Below are positions 8,492 through 18,146 of a stretch of 64,000 nucleotides of DNA, one piece after another; position 1 is the first letter of the stretch; each line of letters begins with the position of its first letter. Under the pieces are notes generated by a model. That model made no database searches and was not told the DNA's origin. It saw nothing but the letters and a program-made list of their open reading frames with translations. The stretch is from Roseiarcus sp963696665 (GTDB lineage: Bacteria; Pseudomonadota; Alphaproteobacteria; Rhizobiales; Beijerinckiaceae): positions 1 to 64,000 of the forward strand of contig CAVOLE010000008.1 in the NCBI GenBank assembly GCA_963696665.1, in the 5' to 3' direction. Position numbers and translations under genes: made by a program.

Positions 8492-9520
8492 CTAGACCGT
8501 GATGCGTTGGCGCGACGCCCGATAGCCCGCAAAGCCAAGGCCCGCGAAGCCAACCAGCATCATCGCCCAGGTCGAGGGCTCGGGGACCGCATTGAGCGCT
8601 GTGAGGGCGAATTTTGCCGCCAAGAGATGGCCGGCGGCGGTCGGGTGAACGTCGTCCCAGAAAAGAAACTGGTTTTGGTCGTCCAGGTTCGGCGAGCAAA
8701 GCGTGCCTGAGTTGGGATCGGTGAAGCTGCCGGTCCAGCACGGATCGGTCACGTTGGCGAAGCCGAACTGGGACGGATCAGCCTTGATCTCTCCGAGCAG
8801 ATCGTAGGTGTCGAGGGTAAAGACCTTCAGTCCATCCAGCTGCGTGAGACCCTCGAGCACCGAGACGTTGAACGATGCCGCCAGGCCGCTCGCGAGAGCC
8901 TGAAGCGCCGTGCCGTCGAAGCGCGGGGTCAGCCCCAGGTTCGGCACCTCGTAGAACAGCAACGATTGCGCTCCAAGCCGAACCAGGGTCTTGACCGAGT
9001 CGATCGTGTTGGTCTCGGCCTGGGAGACAACCGTCTGAACTTCGGGCAGCGAGATCTTGCCCCCGACGAATTCCCCCAACGCGTTCATGATGTCATTGGC
9101 GCCAATGTCGAGCGTATAGAGCGCGCCTTTGACTGGATTCGGATCCACAAGATTAAATGCGCTGAGCTGGTCGGGAAGATCGATGTGGATCGGGCTGTTC
9201 GGGTCGAACGGATTGATGTCGGTCGGCCCGGTCTGCGCGCCCCCGAAGGCGTAATTGGTTCCGTCGTTAGACGTGAGAAATGGCTTCATCGGGCCAAGGC
9301 CCAGCATTTGCGACAGATCCTCCACCCAGGTCGGGCCATTGCTGAAATGGCCGCCGACATAGGGCGCGAGCGGAATCGCGCCCGCGGATTCGGAATAAAG
9401 GTTGCCGGCGTCCGAAAGGCTGTCGCCAAACGCAAAAATGGCCGTATAGGCGGCGGCCGCAGGCGTGCACGCGCAGGCCAGGGCAACCACGAAAGCCGCG
9501 AGACTTAGCTTCCTGTTCAT
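8492..9520 (-). CDS. GDSL-family esterase/lipase with PEP-CTERM sorting tail
   Basis: Secreted SGNH hydrolase of 342 residues. A signal peptide (about 1-24, ending PAAAA) precedes block I FGDSLSDAGN with nucleophile Ser34. Block III is GANDI and block V DDVHPTAAGH supplies the Asp/His pair. The last ~28 residues form a PEP-CTERM signal: VPEPSTWAMMLVGFAGLG followed by an Arg-containing tail. Proteins with this tail are processed by an exosortase and typically delivered to the cell surface or exopolysaccharide. No exosortase gene is in the window. Monocistronic, upstream of and divergent from tetR. Confidence 0.92.
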   Translation of the reverse strand: MNRKLSLAAFVVALACACTPAAAAYTAIFAFGDSLSDAGNLYSESAGAIPLAPYVGGHFSNGPTWVEDLSQMLGLGPMKPFLTSNDGTNYAFGGAQTGPTDINPFDPNSPIHIDLPDQLSAFNLVDPNPVKGALYTLDIGANDIMNALGEFVGGKISLPEVQTVVSQAETNTIDSVKTLVRLGAQSLLFYEVPNLGLTPRFDGTALQALASGLAASFNVSVLEGLTQLDGLKVFTLDTYDLLGEIKADPSQFGFANVTDPCWTGSFTDPNSGTLCSPNLDDQNQFLFWDDVHPTAAGHLLAAKFALTALNAVPEPSTWAMMLVGFAGLGFAGYRASRQRITV

Positions 9521-9731
9521 GGGTCATTCCCCCTGAACGAGACGACTATCATTACCCTCTCTCGGCGGACAAGAGGCGGGCCGAGCCGTTTGGGGGACTT
9601 ACCCCTATCGCGACCGGTGGCCAGACAGACCTACGAGCCAGCTCACACGCCAAGAGCGTCGCCCACGCCTCGCGTCACCTCAAAGGCGCCGCGGCCGTCG
9701 CGATCGGCGTCGAGCGCGGACATGAATAGCA

Positions 9732-9769
9732 TCGACACTTTGGCCGCCGCCATGTAAACACTCATTACA
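9732..9769 (+). promoter_or_regulatory. tetR promoter with dyad operator; likely leaderless transcript
   Basis: TCGACA (9732-9737), 17 bases, then TAAACA (9755-9760) fit -35 and -10 boxes. The dyad TGTAA-N7-TTACA spans 9753-9769, covering the -10 box and reaching the A of the ATG. Transcription expected 6-8 bases after the -10 box would begin at about the start codon, and no ribosome-binding site is present. The same dyad recurs at 10480-10496, which supports autoregulation. Confidence 0.65.
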
Positions 9770-10416
9770 TGAGCTGGAAGGACAAGCCCGGCGAGCGCGA
9801 TGGCCCGCGCGGCTACCATCACGGCAATCTGCGCGAGGCGCTGATCCGCGCGGCGCTCGAATTGATCGCGACCAAGGGGACGGCCGGGTTCACGTTCGCC
9901 GAGGCGGCCCGCTTCGCCGGGGTTAGCCCCGCGGCGCCATACCGGCATTTCCGCGACCGCGACGAGCTCATGGCGAGCGTGGCTTTGCGTGGCTTCGAGC
10001 AGTTCGAGGCGGCGCTTAAGCGCGCATGGGACAGCGGGCGCCCCGACGCCTTCACCGCGTTGGAGCAACTCGGCAAGGCCTATCTCGACTTCGCGCGCGG
10101 AGAGCCGGCCTTCTATTCGGCGATGTTCGAAGCTGGCGTTCCGGCGAGCGCCAACCCTGCGCTGCGGGACGCAGGCGAGCGCGCTTTCGCTGTCTTGCGC
10201 AGCGCCGCAGAGGCGATCTGCGCCACGATGCCCGCGGCAGGCCGGCCCCCTGCCCTCATGGTCGCGCTCCACATCTGGGCCATTGCCCATGGCGTGGCGT
10301 CGCTATTCGGGCGGGCCGACGGCGCGCAGCGGGCGCTGCCGATGTCGCCGGCGGAACTCCTCGAGGCGCATGTGCTGGTCTATCTGCGAGGGCTAGGCGT
10401 GAACGCGGGGCCGTGA
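9769..10416 (+). CDS. TetR/AcrR family transcriptional regulator
   Basis: 215-residue repressor-type protein. The N-terminal HTH (about 17-65) begins with GYHHGNLREALIRAALELI and has recognition helix GVSPAAPYRHF. The C-terminal domain is of the WHG type (VALHIWAIAHGVASLFG near 165-180). The start codon overlaps a dyad operator and lacks a Shine-Dalgarno sequence. The same operator overlaps the -10 box of the DUF2852 gene 100 bases downstream, so the regulator most likely represses itself and that gene. The ligand is unknown. Confidence 0.9.
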   Translation: MSWKDKPGERDGPRGYHHGNLREALIRAALELIATKGTAGFTFAEAARFAGVSPAAPYRHFRDRDELMASVALRGFEQFEAALKRAWDSGRPDAFTALEQLGKAYLDFARGEPAFYSAMFEAGVPASANPALRDAGERAFAVLRSAAEAICATMPAAGRPPALMVALHIWAIAHGVASLFGRADGAQRALPMSPAELLEAHVLVYLRGLGVNAGP

Positions 10417-10458
10417 GGATCTTCCGCCGGCGCGATCGCGGTCGCGAACCGAAGCGGC

Positions 10459-10496
10459 TTGACAGCAAAGCGATCTCAAAGTAAATGTTCATTACA
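10459..10496 (+). promoter_or_regulatory. Promoter and TetR operator in front of the DUF2852 gene
   Basis: TTGACA (10459-10464), a 17-base spacer and TAAATG (10482-10487) form a good sigma-70-type promoter. The dyad (A)GTAA-N7-TTACA at 10480-10496 overlaps the -10 box. It shares GTAAA and TCATTACAT with the element at the tetR start, 14 of 17 positions. This is the geometry of a repressor-blocked promoter. Confidence 0.7.
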
Positions 10497-10516
10497 TTCA
10501 CACGCGAGGATGCGCC

Positions 10517-10975
10517 ATGCCAATCATTCTGACGGTTTTGGGGTTCATGTGGTGGTGGCCGATCGGCCTCGTGCTCTTGGCCCTCTTTCTCGGGCGAGGG
10601 AAGTTCGGCTGCTGGCGCCATCTCTCTTACGCAGGGGAGCAGCCGATGTTTGACAGGGATCACGGCCGGGACCGGTGGGATCGCAAGATGACCCGCCTGC
10701 AGGACAAAATGGACAAGGTGCGGGACCGCGTGGATCGCTTCAAAGGCGCCGGCGAATGGTTTGGCCCGGCGACGAGCGGCAACCGCGCCTTCGACGACTA
10801 TCGCGCCGAGACGCTCAAGCGCCTCGAAGAGGAGCAGCGGGAGTTTAAGGATTTTCTTGCCCGGCTGCGCTTCGCCAGGGACCGGGCCGAGTTCGATCAG
10901 TTCATGGCCGAGCGGCGCGGCCGCTCCTCCGAGCCGGATACGCAAACCCCGCCGCCCGCTCCGCCGCGCGACTGA
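10517..10975 (+). CDS. DUF2852 membrane-anchored protein
   Basis: 152-residue protein of the alphaproteobacterial DUF2852 family, function unknown. One N-terminal membrane segment (about 3-24, rich in Trp and Leu) is followed by a charged, probably helical or coiled-coil domain. It contains the family signature NRAFDDYRAETLKRLEEEQ and a Pro-rich end. It is preceded by GAGGAT as ribosome-binding site and by a promoter carrying the TetR dyad, so expression is probably controlled by the neighbouring regulator. Confidence 0.85.
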   Translation: MPIILTVLGFMWWWPIGLVLLALFLGRGKFGCWRHLSYAGEQPMFDRDHGRDRWDRKMTRLQDKMDKVRDRVDRFKGAGEWFGPATSGNRAFDDYRAETLKRLEEEQREFKDFLARLRFARDRAEFDQFMAERRGRSSEPDTQTPPPAPPRD

Positions 10976-11171
10976 CCTTTCAAAAGAGCGGCGGCGGCTC
11001 TTAGCCAAATCTTCGTGAGCGGGGCGCCCCAAAAGGCGCCCCGCTTGCACGTCAAGGCGACGTCATCGCCAACGGGACGACCGGCCCCCGGGCCGAACAG
11101 GGTTGAAATACGCATATACAAAGCGCATCGAGGGTTCCAGAATCGGTCCAGAAAATTCGTCGGAGCCCCAA

Positions 11172-11276
11172 TTGAGCGAAGTGCACCTGATCTGGCTTGT
11201 TCTGGTGGTAATTATCGTCTTTCTCGCCATTGGGATCGCCGCATTGAGCTCCCTTTCAGGCGGCCCGCGTCGGTGA
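11172..11276 (+). CDS. Possible 34-residue single-pass membrane peptide
   Basis: A short frame starting TTG at 11172, six bases after GGAG, encodes a peptide with one long hydrophobic stretch (HLIWLVLVVIIVFLAIGIA) and a basic tail ending PRR. It ends at TGA 11274-11276, 97 bases before lptM. Unusual start codon, no homologue recalled, and I cannot measure codon bias, so this is a candidate only. Confidence 0.35.
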   Translation: MSEVHLIWLVLVVIIVFLAIGIAALSSLSGGPRR

Positions 11277-11373
11277 GCACGTAAAGGCCCCTCCCGGTTG
11301 CCGGGGGACACGGACGCCGCCTCGCCTCCGCTCGCGGTTTCTGTATAGTGCCGGCGACCGTTCGGAGTCGCTG

Positions 11374-11622
11374 GTGGCCGTTCAATTCTCGTGTTCTTTT
11401 GGCTCGCGCGCGCGCTTGAAGGCGCTCGCCGCCCTGCTCGCGCTTTGCCTGGCGGGTTGCGGAAAATATGGCGCGCTGGAGCCGCCGCCCGACCCCAACG
11501 CGCCGCCCAAACCCGCCAATACGAGCTCGAACCCGAACCAAATGAACATCCTGGCCAAGCCGTCAATTCCCCCGATCGTTCCGCCGAAGAAGCCGTTCTT
11601 CCTCGATTTCCTGCTGAAATAA
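11374..11622 (+). CDS. lptM: Small LptM-type lipoprotein upstream of lysA
   Basis: 82-residue precursor with a lipobox LCLAGC (modified Cys about residue 29), followed directly by GKYGALEPP, the short conserved motif of the family once called LppL/YifL and now LptM, which assists maturation of the LptD/LptE LPS translocon. The rest is Pro/Asn-rich and probably unstructured. GTG start; an internal start nearer the signal sequence is possible. Position 13 bases before lysA is the conserved arrangement and supports the call. Confidence 0.8.
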   Translation: MAVQFSCSFGSRARLKALAALLALCLAGCGKYGALEPPPDPNAPPKPANTSSNPNQMNILAKPSIPPIVPPKKPFFLDFLLK

Positions 11623-11635
11623 GCCACCCAAACCC

Positions 11636-12904
11636 ATGCGTTTTTTCACCTATCGCAACGGCGCGCTTCACGCCGAGGACGTCGCCTTGGCGGCGATCGC
11701 CGAAGCTGTCGGGACGCCCTTCTATTGCTACTCGAGCGCCGCGATTGCTGAGAGTTTCGGGGCGTTTCGGAACGCGTTCGCTGGTCGGAATGCGCTCATT
11801 TCCTATGCAATGAAGGCCAATTCGAATCAGGCCGTGCTGGAGACGCTGGCCAAGCTCGGCGCGGGCATGGACGTGGTCAGCGAGGGGGAACTGAGGCGAG
11901 CTTTGGCCGCGGGCGTGCCCGGAGAGCGGATCATCTTTTCTGGAGTCGGCAAAACGCTGGCGGAAATGAACCTTGCGCTGACCGAGAAAATCTTCTGCTT
12001 CAACATCGAGTCGGAGCCGGAACTGGAGGCGCTTTCGCGCGCCGCCTCAAGCCGCGGCGCCATTGCGCCGATCGCCATCCGGGTCAATCCCGACATCGAT
12101 GCGCGGACCCACGCCAAGATCGCGACCGGCAAGTCGGAGAACAAGTTCGGCGTGCCGATCTCGCGCGCCCGCGGCGTCTACGCCTACGCCCGCACCCTTC
12201 CGGGCTTGAGCATCCACGGGGTCGACATGCATATCGGCTCGCAGATCACCGACCTTCAGCCGTTCGATGACGCCTTCGCTCTGCTCGCCGAGTTCGTGCA
12301 GACGCTGCGAGCCGACGGGCACAATATCGAGCATATCGACTTGGGCGGCGGGCTCGGCATTGCTTATCGCAACGACAATAATCCGCCGCCCTCGCCGGAG
12401 CAATACGCCAAAGTCGTCGCGAAGCGAACGGCGGCGCTCGGCTGCCAGGTGATCCTGGAGCCGGGCCGAGCCATTGTCGGCAATGCTGGAGCGCTCGTCG
12501 CTTCGGTCATCTATCTCAAGAAGGGCGAGAACAAGCGTTTCGTCATCGTCGACGCGGCGATGAACGATCTTGTCCGGCCCACGCTTTACGACGCGCACCA
12601 CGAGATCCTGCCGGTAAAAGAGCCGCAGCCCAACGCTCATCTCTCGCGAAGCGACGTGGTCGGCCCGGTCTGCGAAAGCGGCGATTATCTCGCGCTCGAC
12701 CGCGACCTGCCCGACCTTGCCGCGGGCGACCTGATCGCGGTGATGAGCGCCGGCGCCTATGGCGCCGTCCAGGCAGGGACATACAACACCCGCCTTCTCA
12801 TTCCCGAAGTGCTGGTGAAAGGCGCAGACTATGCGGTTGTGAGGCCGAGGCGGACTTATGAGGAATTGATCGGCCTCGACACACTTCCGCCGTGGTTGAA
12901 GTGA
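11636..12904 (+). CDS. lysA: Diaminopimelate decarboxylase
   Basis: PLP-dependent enzyme converting meso-diaminopimelate to L-lysine, the last step of lysine biosynthesis. It has the usual 422 residues. The PLP lysine is Lys60 in SYAMKAN. The His-containing HIGSQI and the Gly loop DLGGGLGIAY follow, and GPVCESGDYL carries the conserved Cys of the substrate site. Co-directional with lptM (13 bases) and followed by the TIGR02302 gene, a layout common in Hyphomicrobiales. Confidence 0.97.
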   Translation: MRFFTYRNGALHAEDVALAAIAEAVGTPFYCYSSAAIAESFGAFRNAFAGRNALISYAMKANSNQAVLETLAKLGAGMDVVSEGELRRALAAGVPGERIIFSGVGKTLAEMNLALTEKIFCFNIESEPELEALSRAASSRGAIAPIAIRVNPDIDARTHAKIATGKSENKFGVPISRARGVYAYARTLPGLSIHGVDMHIGSQITDLQPFDDAFALLAEFVQTLRADGHNIEHIDLGGGLGIAYRNDNNPPPSPEQYAKVVAKRTAALGCQVILEPGRAIVGNAGALVASVIYLKKGENKRFVIVDAAMNDLVRPTLYDAHHEILPVKEPQPNAHLSRSDVVGPVCESGDYLALDRDLPDLAAGDLIAVMSAGAYGAVQAGTYNTRLLIPEVLVKGADYAVVRPRRTYEELIGLDTLPPWLK

Positions 12905-13024
12905 GGGTTATCGGGAACTGGAATCAGAGCCGGGCGTTCCTTTTGCGTCGCTTTGGCCTGAAACTTGCGCGGAAGGGCTTCGCGCACAATCTAACTCATT
13001 TCTAAGACGGATCACGGCATCGCG

Positions 13025-15702
13025 GTGAAGGACTCGGACAACCCATCGATCGGCGGACGGCTCGCGGCGCTCGTGGTCTTGGCGCGACGCGCGCTTGTGG
13101 TCGAGCGCGTGTGGCCGCCGCTCGTCTTCGCGCTTGCGGTCTTGATCCTGTTCCTCGCGGCCTCATGGGCAGGCGCCTGGCAGTTCGCGCCGCGGGTCAT
13201 TCGCATCGCAGGCGTCGTCCTGTTCGCGCTCGGCGCCGGAGTCGCTCTTTCGCCGCTCGTGCGATTGCGGCGGCCCGCGGCGCGCGACGCTTTGGCCCGG
13301 CTCGATCGGGACTCCAAGGTGAGCCATCGCCCCGCCTCGTCGCTCGCCAACTCGCTCGCCAACGACCATGGCGACCCGGCGACCGAGGCCCTTTGGGCGG
13401 CCCATCGGGCGCGGCTCGAGCGCGAAGTGGACGCCATCCGCGTCTCCCCGCCCTCGCCCGGCATGGCCGCGCGCGACCCTTATGCGCTGCGCTTCGGCGT
13501 GGCGATGCTTGCCTTCGCAGCGGCGGTCGTAGCCGGACCTGAGATGTACGGTCGCTTCGCCTCCGCTTTCGACTGGCGCAGCGACGAGGCCGGCACAGCC
13601 GTGGCGGCGAGCCGCATCGACGCGTGGATCGACCCGCCGCCCTACGCCGGTCAGCCGCCGCTGGTCATCGATTTCAAGACGGCCGATCCGCAGACGCTGA
13701 CTGTTCCGGAAGATTCGGTTCTGGTGGTGCACGGCGATCCGAGCGTTGTCGGCACGCGCGTCGAAGGGGGCATCGCGCCGGCAGAACAGAAAAACCAAAC
13801 GGCTACGAGCGCCGCGACGAATCAGAAAGCCGCCGCGCCGGCGAGCGCCCCGCTGCCAGCGCTTCAGCCGCGAGCGCTCCAACCGAAAAGCGGTGGACCA
13901 TCCATGGGTCCGGCAAGGCGACAATTCTGCGCAGCGGCCAACCTGTGGCGGTCGCGGTCCTCGCCGTCACTCCGGCTGGCGTTCCGACGATTGTCTCAAC
14001 CGAAGACCCTCGCGCCAATCTCAGCGGCACGCTGACGCTCGCCTATCGGACGCAGGATCGATTTGGGCTCGCCAGCGCGCGCGCGGACTTCGCCCGTTCC
14101 CACGAAGGGCCCGGTCCCGCCCCCCGTACGCTCGCGCCCCCGCCGCAGGTGGCCCTGCAGCTGCCGCCGACTGACAATGGCGTCGGTAACGGGCGTACGA
14201 CTGTCGACCTCTCGGAGCACCCGTGGGCGGGGGCCAAGGTGACGATGCGGCTCAGCGCAGTCAGCATCTCGGGCAAGACCGGCGAGAGCGCGCCAATCGA
14301 AGTGACGCTGCCGCAGCGGATCTTCCACAATCCGCTCGCCCGCGCTCTCGTCGAGCAGCGCCGCAACCTGGTCATGGACCCGGATCATGAGCCCAAACGC
14401 GTCGCGACAGCGCTGGCTGGACTCTCGGTCGCGCCGGAATTGTTCGACACGCCAGCCAACATCTATCTCGGTCTCAAGCAGGCCAAGACCTCGCTCGAGC
14501 ACGCCCACACCGACGCCGATCTGCTTGACGTCGCGGCGCTCTTGTGGGCGATGGCGCAGCAGCTCGAGAACGGCGACGCCACGCAGGCCCAGCGCGACCT
14601 GCGCGCCGCCGAGCAGGCGCTCCGCGAAGCTCTGCAGCGCGGCGCGAGCGATGCGGAAATCAAGAAGCTCATGCAGCAGTTGCGGGAGGCCGCCAACCGC
14701 TTCATGAGCGAGATGGCGCGCAACTCGCCAGAAAGCAGTCCCGAGGACCAGAACGCTCGGTCGCAAGATCTGAACAAGATGATGGACCAGATGGAGGACG
14801 CGGCGCGCAACGGCTCGCGCGAAGACGCGCAAGCCATGCTCGACCAGATGCAGGAGATGTTCGAGAACATGCGCAGTGCGCAGGACGGCCAGGAAAGCCC
14901 GGCCGAACGCGAAATGCACAAGCAGATCGGCGAGCTCGAAAAACTCCTTCGCGACCAGCAGGCTTTGCGCGACGACACGTTCCGAAGCGACCAGAAGGAC
15001 CGAGCGCGCAAGCGGGCGCAGCGCGACCAATCGTCGCCGGATCAGCAGGACTCCCAGGGACAACAGGACCAGGACGGCTCGAACGCGCCCGACCAGGGCG
15101 ACAATTCCGATCAGTCCGACCAACAGAATCAGGACCAAGCTGACCAGAGCCAACAGGGTCAACCGCAGCTTGGAGATCGCCAGCAGGAGCTACGCGACCG
15201 CTTGGCCGAATTGCAGCGCAAGCTGAAGAGCTTAGGCATGAAGGGCGAGAAGGGCTTCGACGACGCGCAAGGCGACATGAAGGAAGCGGAAGGGGACCTC
15301 AAGGGCAAGGGCGGTCAGGGCAAAGCCGGCCAGAGCGGGAAGAGCGGCAAGGGCGCCGCGGTCGATGCGCAGGGCCGCGCGCTCGAGGCTTTGCGCGACG
15401 GCGCCCAGGGGTTGCAGAAGCAGATGGACGGCCAAGGTGGCCAGGGCAAGGGCCGCAACGGGAGGGGCAATTATGTCGCGCGCAGGTCCCGGCCGGGCGA
15501 AATGCCGAGCGACGACCCCCTCGGCCGCGGAGCGGAGGGCGATAAAGGTCGTGAGGATGGGCCGCTCAAGGGGACGGCGAACGCCGCCGAGCGCGCGCGC
15601 CGGGTCATGGAGGAGCTGCGCCGCCGCCTTGCCGATCCCAACCGCGCGGTGGATGAGCGTGACTACCTCGAACGTCTGATCAAGCGGGACACGGGGCCGT
15701 AA
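13025..15702 (+). pseudogene. TIGR02302 family membrane protein, interrupted by a -1 frame change
   Basis: A large alphaproteobacterial protein of unknown role, normally around 850-900 residues. The first part (GTG start at 13025) has membrane segments at about residues 25-47, 54-75 and 156-174 and is family-like to roughly 13,830. From about 13,880 the family sequence continues in another frame (EKRWTIHGSGKATI) to 15702. It ends with a helical Gln/Glu-rich region and a Gln/Asp/Gly-rich low-complexity stretch (15,000-15,500). Restoring one base in the Ala/Pro-rich zone gives one frame of about 892 residues. It may be intact in the organism. Confidence 0.8.
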
Positions 15703-15921
15703 AGCGGCTCGACGTGCAGGCGCTTTGCTTGCGACCGAGTTCTTCAGTCGCTCGGCCGTGATTTTCTGGAAGCTCGTACGCGACCGGCGGTGATTTTATC
15801 GCCTGGCCGCATGACGGATTGCGCGGCCGCAAAAGCCGCGCATAATGATGAAAAGCAAGGCCGTCGGCGAGAATCGTTTGGTATGTTGGACATCGCCGTA
15901 CAGCCAGCGGACGGAAACGCG

Positions 15922-17489
15922 ATGATCGAACTCGAGGGCCTCGCCTGCGTGGCGGATGTGCCGCGGGTGCAGGCTCTCCGTCGCGGCGGCGCGCCAGCGC
16001 TCATATTCGAGGGCAAAACGGCGACGTTCTCCGAGGTCGACGCGATGGCCTCGCGCATCGCCAACGCGCTGATCGCCTCGGGGGTCCGAACGCAGGAGCG
16101 GATCGCCTATCTCGGCAAGAATGACGAACATTTCCTGCCCTGCCTGCTTGGCGCGTGCAAAGCGCGCGCGACGCTCACGCCATTCAACTTTCGCCTCGCC
16201 GCCCCCGAAATCACGCGCCTCATCGAAGACAGCGGCGCCAGCATTTTCATGGTTGGCCCGGATGTCGTGGATCTGGCCGACCAGGCGGTCGCCTCGCTCG
16301 CCGCGAAACCTCGGATGATCGCTCTCGGCTTTGACCGTGACGGCTACGAATCGCTCGAGGGGTGGATTGAAGACGCGGAGCCCCGCGATCCGGGGCTTGA
16401 GGCAGACCCGGAGGATGATGTCATCCAGGTCTACACCTCGGGCACCACCGGCGCTCCCAAAGGGGTCCGGTTGACCAATCGCAACTACCTAACGGCCTTC
16501 AAGCTTACGATGGCTTCGGGCGGCCTGAGTTATGAACCCGGCGACACGGTGCTCGCGGCGATGCCGTTCTTCCATGTTGCGGGCGCCAACATCGCGCTCA
16601 TCGCTATGGCGAGCGGCGCGCGGTCGGCGATCCTCAGGGACGCCGCGCCGCAGCTCATTCTCGATCTGATCGGCAAGCAGCGGATCAATCATGCGTTCCT
16701 CGCGCCCGCGCTCATTCAGATGCTGATGCAGGCCCCGGGAATCGAGAGCGCCGACCTCTCGAGCATGCGCACGCTCACTTATGGCGCCTCGCCCGTCTCC
16801 GAGGACCTGCTCAAGCGCGCGACCGCCCGTTTTCGCTGCGAGTTCGTTCAGCTTTACGGCATGACGGAGACATGCGGCGCGGGCACGTTCCTTTCTCATG
16901 GGGATCATGATCCGGCGAAGGGGAAGGTGCGCTCCTGCGGAATCGCCTGGCCAGGTCTCGAGCTCAAGATCGTCGGGGAGGACGGGGGCAGCTCGCGCGC
17001 GGCGCGCTTGGGGAAGTCGTGATCCGCTCTCCCGTGGTGATGAAAGGGTATTGGAACAAGCCTGAAGCGACCGCGGCCGCGATCCAAGACGGCTGGATGC
17101 TGACCGGCGACGCCGCCTACATGGACGAGGACGGCTATGTCTTCATCTATGACCGCGTGAAGGACATGATCCGGACGGGCGGCGAGAGCGTCTATCCGGC
17201 CGAGGTTGAGAACGCGCTCTCCGGCCATCCGGCAACCGCCGACGTGGCCGTGATTGGCGTCCCCGACGACACATGGGGCGAGACGGTGAAGGCGCTCATC
17301 GTCTTGAAGCCCGGAGCGCCGGCAGACGCGGCTGACCTCATCGCCTGGACGCGCGGGCGCATCGCACATTTCAAGGCTCCGAAGTCGGTTGATTTCGTCG
17401 ACCTGATCCCGCGCAACGCCACAGGGAAGATCCTTCGGCGCGAATTGCGCGAGCCCTATTGGAAAGGACGTGACCGCAGGGTCAATTGA
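15922..17489 (+). pseudogene. AMP-forming acyl-CoA synthetase, frame broken near 16,985
   Basis: ANL-superfamily ligase that activates a carboxylic acid with ATP and CoA. The AMP-binding P-loop YTSGTTGAPKG and the A5 motif LYGMTETCG lie in the first frame. The hinge and C-terminal motifs TGDAAYMDEDGYVFIYDRVKD and the acyl-adenylate Lys region NATGKILRRELR are in the second. The first frame ends artificially at 17022. Adding one G to the run of five in GACGGGGGCAG near 16,983 restores a continuous product of about 522 residues. Start set at the ATG 15922, after GGACGGAAACGCG; starts at 15790-15883 are possible. Confidence 0.85.
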
Positions 17490-17537
17490 GGCAGGCGGAG
17501 TGGACGCGGGCGCTGCGCCACGCTACGCGGGAGACGC

Positions 17538-18146
17538 ATGGTCAAGCTCAACGTCATCTACACACGCACCGGGGACAAGGGCGAGACGGGGCTTGGGGAT
17601 GGGTCGCGACGCTCGAAGAGCGACGCGCGCGTCACAGCCATGGGCGAAGTCGATGAGGCGAATTGCGCGATCGGCCTCGCGGTCCTCGCGGTGCGCAATA
17701 ATAGCGACTCCGCCGATCTTGCGATCGAGCCGGTGCTGATGCGCATCCAGAACGATCTCTTCGATTTGGGCGCCGACCTCTGCGTTCCGCGCCAAGCGCA
17801 CGAAGCGCCGGGCGCGGTCCTCCGCGTCGCGCCGTCTCAAGTTGAAGCGCTTGAGCACGCCATCGACGCCTTGAACGCAAAGCTCCATCCGCTGCGCTCG
17901 TTCGTGCTGCCGGGCGGGACGGCGGCGGCCGCCGCCTTGCATCAGGCGCGCGCAATCTGCCGGCGAGCCGAGCGAGCCATGGTCGCGCTCAAGGAGATCG
18001 AGGGGGAGGAAGTCGGCGAGGCTGCGCTCGCCTATGTCAATCGGCTGTCCGATTATCTGTTCGTCGCCGCGCGCGCGGCCAACGATTTCGGCAGGTCGGA
18101 TGTGCTGTGGACGCCGGGCGCCAACCAGAGCGAAAACGGTGACTGA
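17538..18146 (+). CDS. Cob(I)alamin adenosyltransferase, PduO type
   Basis: Transfers the 5'-deoxyadenosyl group of ATP to cob(I)alamin, making coenzyme B12. 202 residues, with the ATP-binding N-terminus IYTRTGDKGETGLGDG, the conserved SDARVTAMGEVDEANCAIG, and the C-terminal RRAERAMVAL and YVNRLSDYLFVAAR motifs of the PduO/EutT-unrelated family. Located 48 bases after the acyl-CoA synthetase; the following anmK frame overlaps its end. CobT at 40.6 kb is a second cobalamin function in the window. Confidence 0.95.
   Translation: MVKLNVIYTRTGDKGETGLGDGSRRSKSDARVTAMGEVDEANCAIGLAVLAVRNNSDSADLAIEPVLMRIQNDLFDLGADLCVPRQAHEAPGAVLRVAPSQVEALEHAIDALNAKLHPLRSFVLPGGTAAAAALHQARAICRRAERAMVALKEIEGEEVGEAALAYVNRLSDYLFVAARAANDFGRSDVLWTPGANQSENGD

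Noticed and set aside
9643..9768. Short minus-strand peptide with a DADRDG motif like an EF-hand, divergent from tetR
   Set aside because: Only about 40 codons, its start lies inside the TetR operator, it has no ribosome-binding site and no second EF-hand.
13780..13800. GAAAAAC run as a programmed -1 frameshift site in TIGR02302
   Set aside because: The heptamer lacks three identical first bases, no stem-loop follows at the right distance, and the frame change appears to lie 40-90 bases further on.
13996..15162. 388-codon minus-strand frame opposite the TIGR02302 gene
   Set aside because: A shadow caused by biased codon usage; Leu/Val/Arg-rich without family resemblance or ribosome-binding site.
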